Of a stretch of 64,000 nucleotides of DNA, positions 10,601-20,200 are shown in pieces. The notes beneath the pieces are model-generated. The model made no database searches. It was not told the origin of the DNA and was given only the letters and a program-made list of their open reading frames with translations. The position numbers were made by a program, and so were the translations under genes. This stretch comes from Acidobacteriota bacterium (lineage in GTDB: Bacteria > Acidobacteriota > Terriglobia > Terriglobales > Acidobacteriaceae). Positions within the stretch are counted from its first letter, which is position 1, and every line of letters starts with the position of its first letter. The stretch is from the NCBI GenBank assembly GCA_021780075.1, contig JAJXZL010000005.1, forward strand, positions 248,001 through 312,000. Direction: 5' to 3'.

Positions 10601-10813
10601 GTGGTGGCGGTACTGGCCAGCCTTGCGCCGATTCTGTGGGAGTCCGGAATCGGTTCCGATGTGATGAAGCCGATTGCTGCTCCTATTGTCGGCGGCATGA
10701 TCACGTCCAGCATCAATGTCCTCATTCTCGTCCCCGTCTTTTTCGTCATGCTGAAGGAACGGGCCTTGAAGCGCGGACAGCTTGAGCCGCATGGCGGGCA
10801 AGAGGCCCTCTAA
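7652..10813 (+). CDS. heavy-metal RND efflux pump (CusA/CzcA family)
   Basis: Proton-driven inner-membrane pump, about 1053 residues, matching CusA/CzcA. GGGAGG six bases upstream favours ATG 7652 over the overlapping GTG 7649. Family hallmarks include IIEVCARNRFLVF at the N-terminus, DALPDISDVQVIV, TM4 with the proton-relay Asp (GVLVDASIVMVENG), FMPPLYEGSALYMPT in the porter domain, and GIAVETGVVMVVYLHEAL in TM10. It is the last gene of the plus-strand operon. Likely substrate Cu(I)/Ag(I) or a divalent metal; CusA-like by resemblance, and metal specificity is not proven by sequence. Confidence 0.92.
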   Translation: MLSRIIEVCARNRFLVFTAVLLLTLGGIWSLEHIPLDALPDISDVQVIVHTEWAGEPPDVIEDQVTYPIVTSMLAAPHVKAVRAQTMFGDSYVYVVFEDGTDLYWARSRVLEYLDEISGQLPAGVHPVLGPDATGAGWVYEYAIVDKSHRHSLADLRTLEDWHLRYALETVPGVAEVASIGGYVKQYQVQLDPNKLLAYRIPLSTVIDRVKASTNEVGGRVLDLSGAQYMIRGLGYLHSLSDLANVVVGSKDGTPVLLRDLGTVSFGPDIREGVAEWNGDGETAGGIVVMRQGMNALDVINGVKAKLREIAPSLPAGVEIMPAYDRSGLIHASIQTLQRDLLEEAIIVSLVIIVFLFHFRSALIAILALPIAVIVSFIPMYLLGVSSNIMSLGGLALAIGVLVDASIVMVENGYRHLSERQEHDPAPVKEGERRRILISAAKQVGPALFFSLLIIVVSFLPVFLLQAQEGRMFRPLAWTKTLAVGSSSILAITLVPVLMVMLIRGRLRPENANPISRITQAIYLPVLRFCLRHRWLTIALNLIFLAVTLPLAFHLGSQFMPPLYEGSALYMPTALPGISIGQAKVLLQEQDRIIRSFPEVISVFGTAGRSDSATDNAPLDMYDTTIMLKPREQWPAGMTYDKLIQQMDAKLQLPGLSNTWTMPVENRLDMELTGIKTPVGIKVQGPSIDGIQQVGAQIQSILSGMPQVRSIFAEKVAQGFYVNVEPNRPEIAKYGLTLADVQNAVASGIGGKNIAENVEGRDRFPINVRYERDFRNNIGAMRGVLIGTPSGAQIPLSQVARISFSKGPAMIRDEDGALTGYIYVDLNNTNYGGFVTLASQQLQQKLRLPAGYTYQWSGEYQFEQRAKQRLKLILPIVMCIILILLYLVFRSLAEALMLMLPTAYALTGGLLLQWLLHYNFSVAVAVGYIALFGIAVETGVVMVVYLHEALEKRIEAGQANTRDDLDAAAIEGAVLRLRPKLMTVVAVLASLAPILWESGIGSDVMKPIAAPIVGGMITSSINVLILVPVFFVMLKERALKRGQLEPHGGQEAL

Positions 10814-11180
10814 CAACCGGGGGATCTAATGCAATGAAACTCACCGATTCGGGTCATAGCTGTCGTGTTCAATCGTCACAATAACACAGAAGCACTCTGT
10901 AGGCCTCTGTCCTCAGTTTCTTGGTGTGCAGTTGCGTTCACGATCTGGTGTGGAAGGTCTGATAGTTTGCCTGAGACTCCTCCTTGGGGGCGTCCTCCAA
11001 GATGGTTTGCGTAATCCGAACTCTTTCGCCACGCCCAAAGATTGTGGAGATAGAGAGCCATACAAGGCACGTTGGCTGGAATGAATCTGAACTGATCGGT
11101 CCGCGAGCCAATGACACAGATCAATACGCTGTTCACACCCGAAGCCGACTTTGATCGGATCCGACGGCAATGCGCTGCGC
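10814..11180. other. intergenic region between convergent genes
   Basis: About 365 bases separating the pump gene from a converging minus-strand gene. No gene is supported on either strand, and no hairpin followed by a T-run was found, though both genes must terminate here. Confidence 0.4.
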
Positions 11181-11867
11181 TCAGTCCTGCGATTCGTCAT
11201 CGACGAACGACAGTTCCCAGTCCTGTTCGGTGTTGAGGTCTCGCACTACGGTCAGGCCCCGATCTCCTAGCAGGAACAGAGTCCCCGTCTCCGGTCGGAA
11301 AGCCTGGCGAGTCACATGGGTAACAATAGCAATGAGCTGCGGCACAGTTCCGGGTTCGATAATCTGCAGGTCCTGTCCGTCATCGGAACGAGTAACGACG
11401 CGAAGCTCAATACCTGGATACTCCGGTGGAATATCGAGGAGGGCTGGGCTATAAGACATTGCCGGCATGGCTGTCAGACGGGGAGCACGCGGGTGAGACA
11501 AATTCAGCAGCATCTCACCTGAACCATCGCGAAAACGCGCAATGGCGTAATGCTTATGTGCTGCCTGGATTAAATCGTAGGGCTTCTCTACGCCGGTGCG
11601 AACGGTGGCTACAAGCCGAATTCTAGAGGGCTCTGACACATCAAACACCGACAGTAGCGATCCCTGTTCCTGCTCCAGGTAGAGCCACGCATGGGTGAAG
11701 TGATTCGAATAGAGCAGCATGCCCTGACTCGCAAGTTGCGCAGGCTCCGGAAGTGCGGTGGGCGGTTCTACAAGGACGTTTGACTGCTGCAGGTGCGTTG
11801 CGGCCCGAACCAGTGGTACACCAACGATCAAGCTAGCGCCGAGGACGAGATTGCCGACGAACTTCAT
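11181..11867 (-). CDS. exported protein with propeller-like (LVIVD-type) repeats, paralog of 35171-35812
   Basis: A 228-residue exported protein. ATG 11867 is chosen because GGAGGAAA lies upstream and the signal peptide begins there (MKFVGNLVLGASLIVGVPLV); the frame is open further but without these signals. The mature protein carries repeats of the form SVFDVSEPSRIRLVATV and LLNLSHPRAPRLT, the 'thing is a function of event' pattern of LVIVD-like beta-propeller proteins. A shorter paralog with the same motif (AVFDVSRPARIKTVAEI) lies at 35171-35812. Function unknown; an extracytoplasmic binding role is likely. Confidence 0.65.
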   Translation of the reverse strand: MKFVGNLVLGASLIVGVPLVRAATHLQQSNVLVEPPTALPEPAQLASQGMLLYSNHFTHAWLYLEQEQGSLLSVFDVSEPSRIRLVATVRTGVEKPYDLIQAAHKHYAIARFRDGSGEMLLNLSHPRAPRLTAMPAMSYSPALLDIPPEYPGIELRVVTRSDDGQDLQIIEPGTVPQLIAIVTHVTRQAFRPETGTLFLLGDRGLTVVRDLNTEQDWELSFVDDESQD

Positions 11868-12313
11868 AGCGCGTTTCCTCCCGCCAAATGGAGTGTTCTC
11901 TTTTCCTGCCGGCAAAAGATTGCACGCGAGTCGCCAAGCTCTCCGGACATCGCAGAAGCTGTACAACTCGCTGCGATACATGGGTCTTGCGATCCCAGCT
12001 TGACTCCGCAGCAAGACGGCTGAATTGGAGTTCAATAGCCTACGCGAGATCTCTCCTGCCCTTTTGCGGCATTTGCCGCGCCTTTTCGGACAGCGATGAT
12101 GTGAATTTCCGTTCAAGCGATGTGCTGGTCATCACACCCGCTGTTTTCGCGATCAGGGCGGTCGAAGCGATGAAATCTCTTAAGTCACGCATGATGCGCG
12201 GCTTCCAATCGCGCGAATCCATCCAGCGCGATCGACAGCGGATTGGCATATTTGACGCGGACAAGTATGGCACCCAACATGCAAAACAAAGAGCGGAGAG
12301 GAGATTTGGAAAC
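11868..12313. other. divergent intergenic region
   Basis: About 445 bases between two divergently transcribed exported-protein genes, so it should contain both promoters. Long open frames run through it on both strands but lack ribosome binding sites and sensible protein sequence. It ends with GAGAGGAGATTTGG, the ribosome binding site for 12314. Confidence 0.45.
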
Positions 12314-12718
12314 ATGAAACCAAAGACGTACCTGTTGCTTTCGTCGCTGTTGGCGGGAGCATTGCTTTTCACTGGCTTTGCCTGGGCAAAAGGGAAAGAA
12401 GCGACTCGAGTCGGGAAAGCCGCCACCATCAGTTTTGCGCACGAAACTCAGGTCGGCAATGTGATGTTCAAGCCCGGCGATTACACCATTCGCCACCGTG
12501 CCATCGGAGCGAATCAGTTCATGGTTTTCCAACGCACGGAGGAGGACCCATACGACGGCACTTACGAAGATGTCGGCAGACCGCAGCGCGTCGCATGCCG
12601 GATGGAACCGCTCAACGCGAAGGTATCGGATACGACGGCCGCCTTTGAGCCCGAAGGCAGCGTCGATAAGCTCACGAAACTCGATATTGCCGGGGAGAAC
12701 GTCGAGCATCTCTTTTGA
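12314..12718 (+). CDS. small exported hypothetical protein
   Basis: A 134-residue protein with a clean signal peptide (MKPKTYLLLSSLLAGALLFTG..AWA). ATG 12314 is preferred over upstream in-frame starts because of GGAGATTTGGAAAC just before it. The mature domain is beta-rich (ATISFAHETQVGNVMFKPGDY, IRHRAIGANQFMVFQ) with a single Cys, of a type often seen in Acidobacteria near metal genes (from memory, not searched). Function unknown. Confidence 0.7.
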   Translation: MKPKTYLLLSSLLAGALLFTGFAWAKGKEATRVGKAATISFAHETQVGNVMFKPGDYTIRHRAIGANQFMVFQRTEEDPYDGTYEDVGRPQRVACRMEPLNAKVSDTTAAFEPEGSVDKLTKLDIAGENVEHLF

Positions 12719-12918
12719 GGAGTCAGAGGTGAGACGGCGCCAAAGGGCCGCGAGAGATCTGCGTGAAGCTTTGGACAAACCAGTCCAACTCGCGGCCTGC
12801 CGTCATACGAAGAGCAAGAGGCGGCTCGCTTTGCAGTTGCGAAGCGTGTCAGAAGAAATCAGTCGAACAACAGTTATCCCAAATAGCGGCAGGACGCGAA
12901 AAGCGAGGAGGGAGTGAA

Positions 12919-13140
12919 ATGAACATTCTTCTGTGGTTTGTAGTTCTCGGAGTAGCTTGCGGCATTGGCTATATTTTGCTGATTCGTCGGCTCGGGACAG
13001 CAACTCCATTCAATTCGATTTACCATAGCACAGCGGACCGTTCTCCCGAGGAGGCAGCCGACACGGGCGGTCAGACGCAACACTCTCCCAATGCGCATGG
13101 TTCCCGCGCTCATGGAAGATGTTGCGGAATCACGAGATAA
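12919..13140 (+). CDS. small single-pass membrane protein
   Basis: A 73-residue protein with GAGGAGGGAGTGAA immediately upstream, one of the best ribosome binding sites in the window. It has one N-terminal transmembrane segment (MNILLWFVVLGVACGIGYIL) and a short, soluble, Ser/His-rich tail ending in RCCGITR, which could bind metal. In-frame sequence upstream to 12763 is probably not translated. Function unknown. Confidence 0.6.
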   Translation: MNILLWFVVLGVACGIGYILLIRRLGTATPFNSIYHSTADRSPEEAADTGGQTQHSPNAHGSRAHGRCCGITR

Positions 13141-13503
13141 CGATGCGGCAATGGCCTGGAGGACTTTGCTAGCTGAGGCGAGTATGGCGGCTTGGCGTTC
13201 CTTGAAAACAGCGAATGCCATCATTGACGCCGATGTTTCGCGCCGAGCTGCCCTGGCGAGGGGATGTCGGCTATGCGCCACCCGCAGTGGGGCCGGTAAC
13301 GGATATGTACCGCACCGGGGTGGCGCCAACCGTCATTTTGTCATTCTGCGATGGTAATGTAATTTACCCAGCCGGCGAGTTCCTGGTAGTTTGTGCCAAA
13401 TTAAAGTCATCGCGATAAGTCATCGCGGCGTATAGCTGGGTACACCAATCGATGCTCCGAACAGGCGAATGCCACCAAGCAGGGGTGATTGAACGGTGCC
13501 CGG
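13141..13503. other. intergenic region
   Basis: About 360 bases with no supported gene. The short frames present lack ribosome binding sites and do not resemble proteins. Confidence 0.4.
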
Positions 13504-13956
13504 TCACTGCTTTTCTAGATCGATGCTCTCGTACTCGTGCCGCGCAATTGCAGCCCGAATCTGGGCCGGCGTCTTTCCCCGCTTGGTTTGCTGGTAGGCG
13601 AAAAAGCCCTCTTTGGCGCAGATATCGCATGCCGTTCCATGCAATGTCTCAAAGCAACTGCGCAAACTGGTGTGACCCACGGAACGGTCGCAACGGCAGT
13701 TGCAAGGCAGTTGATACAGCACGTTCCCAACTTTAGCCGCTTCCTGGTAGACGTGAACTTGCCACGGATATCGGAAATTTGGGCCGGTCAGATCCTTCCC
13801 CGACTTGATGGGTGGCAAGGCGCTGACCTTGAGCGGAGCGTTTGGATGGTAAGCGGGAACATCGTCCGCAGGGTTATACCATTGCGCATAACTGGCCGCA
13901 GTCACAACCAAAGCAGCCAGAGCCACGAAAGAGCGATACATCGGAACCTTTTTCAT
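13504..13956 (-). CDS. CYCXC-like exported metal/redox protein
   Basis: A 150-residue exported protein: signal peptide MKKVPMYRSFVALAALVVTA, and GAGGAG upstream of the ATG. The diagnostic region is LPCNCRCDRSVGHTSLRSC followed by HGTACDICAKEGFFAY and QTKRGKTPAQIRAAI, which matches the layout of CYCXC (PCYCxC) family proteins, with Asn at the usual Tyr. Six cysteines are clustered, suggesting metal binding or thiol redox chemistry in the periplasm. Some members of this family contain selenocysteine; here every position reads as Cys. It stands alone between other small exported genes. Confidence 0.7.
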   Translation of the reverse strand: MKKVPMYRSFVALAALVVTAASYAQWYNPADDVPAYHPNAPLKVSALPPIKSGKDLTGPNFRYPWQVHVYQEAAKVGNVLYQLPCNCRCDRSVGHTSLRSCFETLHGTACDICAKEGFFAYQQTKRGKTPAQIRAAIARHEYESIDLEKQ

Positions 13957-14046
13957 CTTTTACTCTCCTCACACGAGAACCTTAAAGGCCAGCTCACGCC
14001 CAGATGCACCAGATCTATCGCGGCCACTCTCTTAAAGCCAACAGGG

Positions 14047-14388
14047 CTACGACGTAGGCCGGTCGTCAAATGGAGCATGAGCGCGTGCCCGCACTGGCTC
14101 TGATTCCAGCCGGAATGCGTGCTCGCCCTCAGGAATCATCGCTAACCGAACCGGAGTTCGATTGCGGGTCCTGTTCATATGCTTTGTTTCAAGCCAAGCG
14201 CAAAGCCGCGAATCGCAGATCTCCGGCTTGCCCAGCCAGAAGTCGGGTGTCAACTCGCACTGGATCCGGAGATCATCCAACTGCAGCTCTACGACGGCAG
14301 CGCTTCTCGGGAAATGACGCCGCACATTCCCAGGACCGATGTAGAGCCCACTAAGACCGCGGCCCGTGCTTTGCGCTTTGACCACCAT
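14047..14388 (-). CDS. conserved-looking hypothetical protein
   Basis: About 113 residues. The frame is open to ATG 14406, but ATG 14388 has GAAGG at proper spacing. The sequence ([57 protein letters not shown]) has the amino-acid texture of a real protein and resembles small Acidobacterial proteins of unknown function (from memory). It has no signal peptide. The opposite strand is also open here, so confidence is moderate. Confidence 0.5.
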   Translation of the reverse strand: MVVKAQSTGRGLSGLYIGPGNVRRHFPRSAAVVELQLDDLRIQCELTPDFWLGKPEICDSRLCAWLETKHMNRTRNRTPVRLAMIPEGEHAFRLESEPVRARAHAPFDDRPTS

Positions 14389-14498
14389 AGGCACCGCCTT
14401 CGGCATCGGTTACGAGGTTGGCAAGACGAGCCGACCGCCGTCTCAACATACGGCTCTTCTGTCCGCCGCGCGACGACGGCGGACAGTGTCGAGCTCCC

Positions 14499-14858
14499 TT
14501 ACATCGGCATCCCAGCCGGCATATTGGCCATTGCCTCATGCACCGAGGTGACCGTGATCGTATCGCCCTTCACACTTCCCTCGACTCGGACATGTTTGCC
14601 TGCGAAGGGCGCAAGAACCGAGGTTTTTCCGGCAAGGGTGTAAATCTTGTCCTTCGTCACCAGCGCATAGCTGGCTCCCTGTTTGACGCACATGCGGGTG
14701 CACTCAGCATCGGTTTTCGCCGACGTCATGTGTTTTCTGCCGCACATGGAGTCGCTGATGACTCCGTCCATGGGTAGGGCCGCCGCACGCGCCTGCTGGA
14801 TTGCAGGAATCGCGAAGGCGGAGAGAAGAGCGATGGCAAGGATCGATGTTCTTTTCAT
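14499..14858 (-). CDS. small exported protein with CGRKH motif
   Basis: A 119-residue exported protein. ATG 14858 with CGGAGAAACC upstream gives a signal peptide (MKRTSILAIALLSAFAIPA). The mature part has ISDSMCGRKHM, ECTRMCVKQGASYALVT and a small beta domain (GKHVRVEGSVKGDTITVTSV) resembling OB-fold-like domains. Three Cys and several Met plus the copper-efflux setting suggest metal or redox function, but this is inferred. No paralog elsewhere in the window. Confidence 0.7.
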   Translation of the reverse strand: MKRTSILAIALLSAFAIPAIQQARAAALPMDGVISDSMCGRKHMTSAKTDAECTRMCVKQGASYALVTKDKIYTLAGKTSVLAPFAGKHVRVEGSVKGDTITVTSVHEAMANMPAGMPM

Positions 14859-14979
14859 GGTTTCTCCGTTGAATTGGTAGGTTCCCTGAGCCATAGTCCT
14901 GAATCGAACTCTTTGGCCAGAGGGCGGAATTCGTTAAGTTCTCGGGCCGAAAGTGACGCCCGTTTCCTCGCACTTTTCT

Positions 14980-15630
14980 TTACCGTCCGGTAGGCGTTCC
15001 AGCCGATTGCCCTATTTCGGCTTGGATCTGCTGCATCAGTTGCTCCACCTTCTGACGATCTGGGTAGGCCGGGTCTTCTGCGAGAAGCTTCTGCCACCAT
15101 TGAAGCGCGGCTCTGTCGTCATGCTTGCCTTGCCACTCCACAATGCCCATGTTGAAGAGCGTCTGAGCATGGTTCGGCTGGTATTGAAGCGACGTTTGAT
15201 ATTCGCGAATCGCTCCATCCGCGTTGCCCGAGTACCAGATCGCCGTTCCCATGTCGGTTCTGACGTTCACGTTCTCAGGTTGAATCTTCAGCGACCTTTG
15301 GTAGTACTCAACCGCCCTGTCATAGTCGTGGTTGTCGTAGTACGCGTTGCCAATGTTGGCCAGCAACGCGGGATCGTTTGGACTGACCTTGAGACGATCC
15401 AGCAGCGGCTGGACCGTGGTCTCCATGGAAGAGCTAGATCCAGATGATGAAGCTGATCCGGTTGTTTGGTTGCTATTGAACGAGCCAGCCGATGCTGTCG
15501 ATGAAGAGGTGCCCCGGAATAAATATCCAAGGAAGGCACCCAACAACAGAATAGCAATTGCAAACATCCAAGCCGGGCGTTTCGGCTTGTCGGATGAGTT
15601 GCGAGAAGTATTGCGAGATGAAGATTTCAT
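14980..15630 (-). CDS. membrane-anchored TPR protein
   Basis: A 216-residue protein with a short cytoplasmic N-terminus, one transmembrane segment (WMFAIAILLLGAFLGYLF), a Ser/Thr-rich linker and three to four tetratricopeptide repeats (DPALLANIGNAYYDNHDYDR, NVRTDMGTAIWYSGNADGA, HAQTLFNMGIVEWQGKHDD). The layout resembles the CcmH/NrfG-type TPR proteins of cytochrome c maturation. The protein probably displays the TPRs in the periplasm as a docking platform. Neighbouring genes are small metal/redox proteins on the same strand. Confidence 0.75.
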   Translation of the reverse strand: MKSSSRNTSRNSSDKPKRPAWMFAIAILLLGAFLGYLFRGTSSSTASAGSFNSNQTTGSASSSGSSSSMETTVQPLLDRLKVSPNDPALLANIGNAYYDNHDYDRAVEYYQRSLKIQPENVNVRTDMGTAIWYSGNADGAIREYQTSLQYQPNHAQTLFNMGIVEWQGKHDDRAALQWWQKLLAEDPAYPDRQKVEQLMQQIQAEIGQSAGTPTGR

Positions 15631-15802
15631 TTCTACCTCGGTTGACCGGAAGGGCCTACGCGGCCTTCCGGTTCAGTTGGATTGTCGGAGTCGTATCCGT
15701 TAGCGAGTTTTTGCGATTCACCACTTTCCGCATATCAGGCCAGTGGCAGCTGCATAATCGTTAAGTAAATTGCATTCGCATGACGAGCGAGCCGTTCCTT
15801 CG

Positions 15803-16339
15803 TCATCGCTGAATGCCCTCCGTTTGTTTGATCACATCGCGTGCCGAGACAAAGAGATCGTGCCCAATTTCCTTGTGCGGTATCTCGGCAAGAGCGCAGG
15901 TATTGGTTGAAGTTTTCTGATTTTTCGTTTCGAACGGCATGGGGCCGTTGCACTCTCCGCAGATCATTTGCCCTCTCTGCGCATAATGGCGGTCCCTCGA
16001 TCGATAACAGACTCTGCAACTCGCAAGTGAGACGTGGATGGCGCTGTCCTGAGTCCGTTCGACAACAAAGCGAACTTTCTTTCCCGAAATGTTGGCTTCA
16101 AACAAATGCAACTGCATCGGTTTCAAAATGTCTGTGTCAACGTGAAGATCCTGGCCTGGCCTAAGGGTGCTGACAATAACGTCGCTTTTCTGCGGCCCAT
16201 AGACGCGATATTCCTGGATCAGACAAACTGCAATGACGAGGACAAAGAACCCTGCTATTGCCCATACAGGCCAGGTCTCATGCCAGCCGTAGCGACGCGG
16301 TGCCTTTGAGGGCTTTAGCTTGATGTATTGATGGCCCAT
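15803..16339 (-). CDS. DUF2318-like membrane protein with Fe-S/metal-type cysteines
   Basis: A 178-residue protein: one N-terminal transmembrane segment (PVWAIAGFFVLVIAVCLIQE), a beta-rich domain (PMQLHLFEANISGKKVRFVV), then the DUF2318 signature SCRVC, a tyrosine-containing spacer, QMICGECNGPM and a final NTCALAEI. GGAGG lies ahead of ATG. DUF2318 proteins usually accompany iron or copper uptake and redox genes and have been suggested to bind Fe-S or metal. Periplasmic domain, by topology. Confidence 0.75.
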   Translation of the reverse strand: MGHQYIKLKPSKAPRRYGWHETWPVWAIAGFFVLVIAVCLIQEYRVYGPQKSDVIVSTLRPGQDLHVDTDILKPMQLHLFEANISGKKVRFVVERTQDSAIHVSLASCRVCYRSRDRHYAQRGQMICGECNGPMPFETKNQKTSTNTCALAEIPHKEIGHDLFVSARDVIKQTEGIQR

Positions 16340-16445
16340 CTAGCAGCCTCCGTTTCCGGCAAAATTCATCGCCTCATCTACACCATCGTGGTGGTGAGAT
16401 GTTAGCTGCTTCCGAAAATTGACGAGCCTCGTCATATTCTTCGAT

Positions 16446-17255
16446 CTACCTGCCCGTCGTTGCGTACACAGCCGGCAACAAGCGGGCATTGCCCATCAAG
16501 CGCTTCTGCATACGCCCGTCAAACTGGGTCAATACAGCCAGCACCGCCGGGACATAGTTCTGTGTTTCGGCTGGCAGCACGGGCGCTGCAACCGAAAACC
16601 CGGCGCCGCCCGTTCGTGCCAAAGCCTGTTGGACAGCCTGCTCCCCGGCGTTATAAGCAGCCAAAGCCAATTGCCAGTCGTGAAACTGGGAATAGAGGTC
16701 CCGCAAATACTGTGCGGCGGCTCTTGTCGACTTCAGAACATCCAGTCGCTCATCCTTATCCGCATTCACCGTAAGTCCGTAGCGCCGCGCAGTGTCCGGC
16801 ATGAGCTGCCATAGGCCACGGGCTCCCTTCGGAGACAAAGCGGCAGGGTTTCCTCCGCTTTCGACAACGACAATGGCTGCGAGTTCCGTTGGAATGCCCA
16901 CCTGGCTCAGAATCGGATCCAGCAGCGGCCGCAATCGAGCGACTCGTTGCAAACTGCTCTGCGTGTCACGTGGCAGCAGAGCAGTTAACTTCTCTCCGGT
17001 CGCCACCTCATGGAGTGGTTGCTTTGTGGCGGTTCCGGGTTGGGTCTGAACGACGCGGTCCAGCGTTCGGGAAGCCGCGTCGTTCAGGGTGGCCTCGTAC
17101 ACCGCGAACGGGTCGCTGGGTGCCGAGGGCTGGTTGCGAGCAGTGCGGTCCGCCGCAAGCGCGGGCTGGGATGCCAGAAGCGCGAACAACATCCCACACC
17201 AGGCTGCGGCAACAGCCGACTTCTCGCTAGCCGAAGTTGCAGGCATCCTTGTCAT
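16446..17255 (-). CDS. SLT-family lytic transglycosylase
   Basis: Cleaves peptidoglycan glycan strands in the periplasm. ATG 17255 overlaps the pump stop codon by ATGA, so it is translationally coupled to it. A signal peptide (AWCGMLFALLASQPALA) is followed by a linker and a Slt-type domain with the catalytic Glu in AAIVVVESGGNP, then SPKGARGLWQLMPDTARRYG and LALAAYNAGEQAV, all hallmark motifs. About 270 residues. Its place at the end of a metal efflux operon suggests it opens the cell wall for the tripartite pump (inference). Confidence 0.88.
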   Translation of the reverse strand: MTRMPATSASEKSAVAAAWCGMLFALLASQPALAADRTARNQPSAPSDPFAVYEATLNDAASRTLDRVVQTQPGTATKQPLHEVATGEKLTALLPRDTQSSLQRVARLRPLLDPILSQVGIPTELAAIVVVESGGNPAALSPKGARGLWQLMPDTARRYGLTVNADKDERLDVLKSTRAAAQYLRDLYSQFHDWQLALAAYNAGEQAVQQALARTGGAGFSVAAPVLPAETQNYVPAVLAVLTQFDGRMQKRLMGNARLLPAVYATTGR

Positions 17256-20200
17256 CGGCCTGCCTCCGCAGGAGCAGGCAGGGGCTCCGGTTCCGGGTGC
17301 GGCATGGGCGCGCCGCCTGAGCCGTGGCGCATCTCCCACCCACGCCACATCTCATAGACAACTGGGATCACGATCAGGGTCAGGATGGTTGATGTGACCA
17401 TGCCGCCCACCATGGGAGCCGCAATGCGCTTCATCACATCGGAGCCTGTACCGTGACTCCACATGATGGGAAGCAGGCCGGCGATGATGGCGGTCACGGT
17501 CATCATCTTGGGCCGCACGCGCATCACCGCCCCTTCGATGATGCCGTCGTAGAGATCCTTGCCGGTGTTCATCGTTCCTTCCGCTCGGCGGCGGTCGTAG
17601 ACTTCGTCGAGGTAAACAATCATGACTACGCCGGTTTCTGCCGCAACACCGCCAAGCGCAATGAATCCGACCCAGACAGCCACACTGGTGTTGTAGTGCA
17701 AGAAATAGAGCAGCCAAAAGCCTCCCGCCAGCGCAAAAGGCAGGGAAAGCATCACGATTATGGTCTTGGCAACAGAGGCGAAATTGGTATATAGAAGCAC
17801 GAAGATAATGAGAAGCGTCAGTGGAATTACGTATCTCAGAGTTTGCGCGGCACGCTGCATGTATTCCCACTGACCGCTCCATTGGAGGTAATAGCCCGTG
17901 GGCATCTTCACTTTTTGGTTGACCACCTGCATGGCGTTCTTCACGTAACTGCCAAGGTCGACGCCGGCCACATCCACATACACATAGCCCAGCGGTACGG
18001 CGCCTTCCGTTTTGACGACGGGCGGTCCCATGGTGAGGCTGATTTTGGCGAGTTGGGTAATGGGCACCTGCGCGCCACTAGGCGTCGCAACCAGCACGCG
18101 ATCAAGCGCCTGCGGATCGGTGCGATAGTCCCTCATATAACGCACATCGATCGGAAAACGCTCACGGCCTTCGACCGTTGTCGAGATGTTCTTACCGCCG
18201 ACAGCGGTTTCGATGACATCTTCAACAGCTCCGACTGTCAGACCGTATCTGGCAATGGCATCCCGATCGATCTTGAAGTCCAGGTAGTATCCGCTGACAG
18301 CCCGCTCGGCGTAGACGTTGCGCGTGCCGGGCAAATTGCGGAGAGCGTCTTCAATCTGTTCTCCGATTCCCTGGATCACACTCAAGTCGGGACCAAAGAC
18401 CTTGATACCGATGGGAGTGCGGATGCCGGTCGAGAGCATATCGATGCGGCCCTTGATCGGCATGGTCCAGGAGTTCGAGACGCCAGGAATTTTAAGCGCC
18501 GCATCCATCTGGTTCACGAGCTTCTCTTCCGTCATTCCTTTCGGCCACTGATCCTCGGGCTTAAGAGTAATCGTGGCCTCGCCCATTTCGAGCGGGGCCG
18601 GATCGGTCGAAGTGCGCGCTCGCCCGCCTTTGCCGAAGACAGAAACAACCTCGGGAAACTGCTTGATGATCCTGTCCTCAAGCTGCGTCACATTGGCGGT
18701 CTCGGTGATGGACTGGCCGGGAAGTCCCGTCGGCATATAAAGCAGACTGCCTTCGTAGAGTGGCGGCATGAACTCCGATCCAAGTTTCATGGCCGCTGGC
18801 ACCGTCAGAGCTAATACGACAGCCGCCAGCAGCAAAACGATCTTCGGGAAACGCAGCGCCCGGTGAACTATCGGCTCGTACACCCAGATGAGAAAGCGGT
18901 TGACGGGGTTCTTGTGTTCGGGGGCGATCTTGCCGCGGATGAAGATCAGCATCAGCACCGGCACCAGGGTGACAGATAGCATCGAGGCAAACATCATGGA
19001 AAACGTTTTGGTGTAGGCGAGGGGCTTGAAGAGCCGACCTTCCTGGGCCTCAAGCGAGAAGACGGGAATGAAGGAGACGGCAATAATCAGCAGGGAGAAG
19101 AACAGCGGTTTGCCGACCTCCTTTGCCGCGGCAATGACGATGTTGTTGCGATTTCCCTGGCGGCCATGGGCCTCCCATTTTTCAAGATGCTTGTGAGCGT
19201 TCTCGATCATCACGATAGCGCCATCGACCATGGCGCCGATGGCAATGGCAATGCCGCTGAGCGACATGATGTTCGCATTCAGGTGCATGTAGTACATCGC
19301 GATGAACATCATGAGGATGGCAACAGGCAAGGTCAGAATCGCAACCAGCGCGCTGCGGAAGTGAAAGAGGAAAAGCATGCACACCAGACTGACGATGATC
19401 ATTTCCTCGACCAGCTTTTCCCTGAGAGTTGCGACGGCGCGCAGGATCAGGTCGGAGCGGTCGTACACCGGAACAAGTTCTACCCCTTTTGGCAGCGCAC
19501 TCTTGAACTGCTCGATTTTCGCCTTCACGCGGTTGATAACCGCCAGCGCATTCTCGCCGTATCGAGTGACCACGATGCCCCCGGCCACGTTACCCTGTCC
19601 GTTCAGGTCCGCCGTGCCGCGCCGGATGTCCGGGCCGAGATGAACGTCCGCCACATTGCGGAGGTAAATCGGTGTCCCATCTCCGTTGGTGCCCACCACG
19701 ACCTTTTGCAGTTCGGGTACCGACTGTATGTAACCTAGGCCTCGCACCATATATTCCCGGCCCGTATACTCGACGACTCGTCCGCCGACATCGTTGTTAC
19801 TTCGACGGATGGCGTCGATCACTTTATTGATGGGCAGATGGTAGGCAAGCAAAGTGTCTGGGTTGATGTCTACCTGATACTGCTTAACGAAGCCGCCGAC
19901 GCTGGCCACCTCGGATACACCAGGCACGGCTTCCAGCCAGTAACGGACGTACCAGTCCTGCAGGGTACGCAGTTGCGCCAGATCGTGGTTTCCGCTCTTA
20001 TCTACCAGGGCGTACATGAAAGACCAGCCGACGCCGGTGGCGTCCGGTCCGAGCGTAGGCGTAACGCCTTCAGGCAGGTTGCCCTGCACGCCTTGCATGT
20101 ACTCAACAACGCGGGACCGATCCCAATAAAGATCTGTCTGGTCGTCGAAAATGATATAGACAAAGGAAAGACCGAAGAACGAGTAGCCACGCACGACCTG

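Noticed and set aside
4807-10813. A drug-efflux (AcrAB-type) rather than metal pump
   Set aside because: Pump and adaptor carry heavy-metal RND signatures (DALPDIS, FMPPLYEGSALYMP), and the neighbours are Cys/Met-rich.
12729-12917. A 62-codon frame starting at GTG before the small membrane protein
   Set aside because: GAGG upstream is weak and the product is Arg-rich and shapeless; the next gene has a far better signal.
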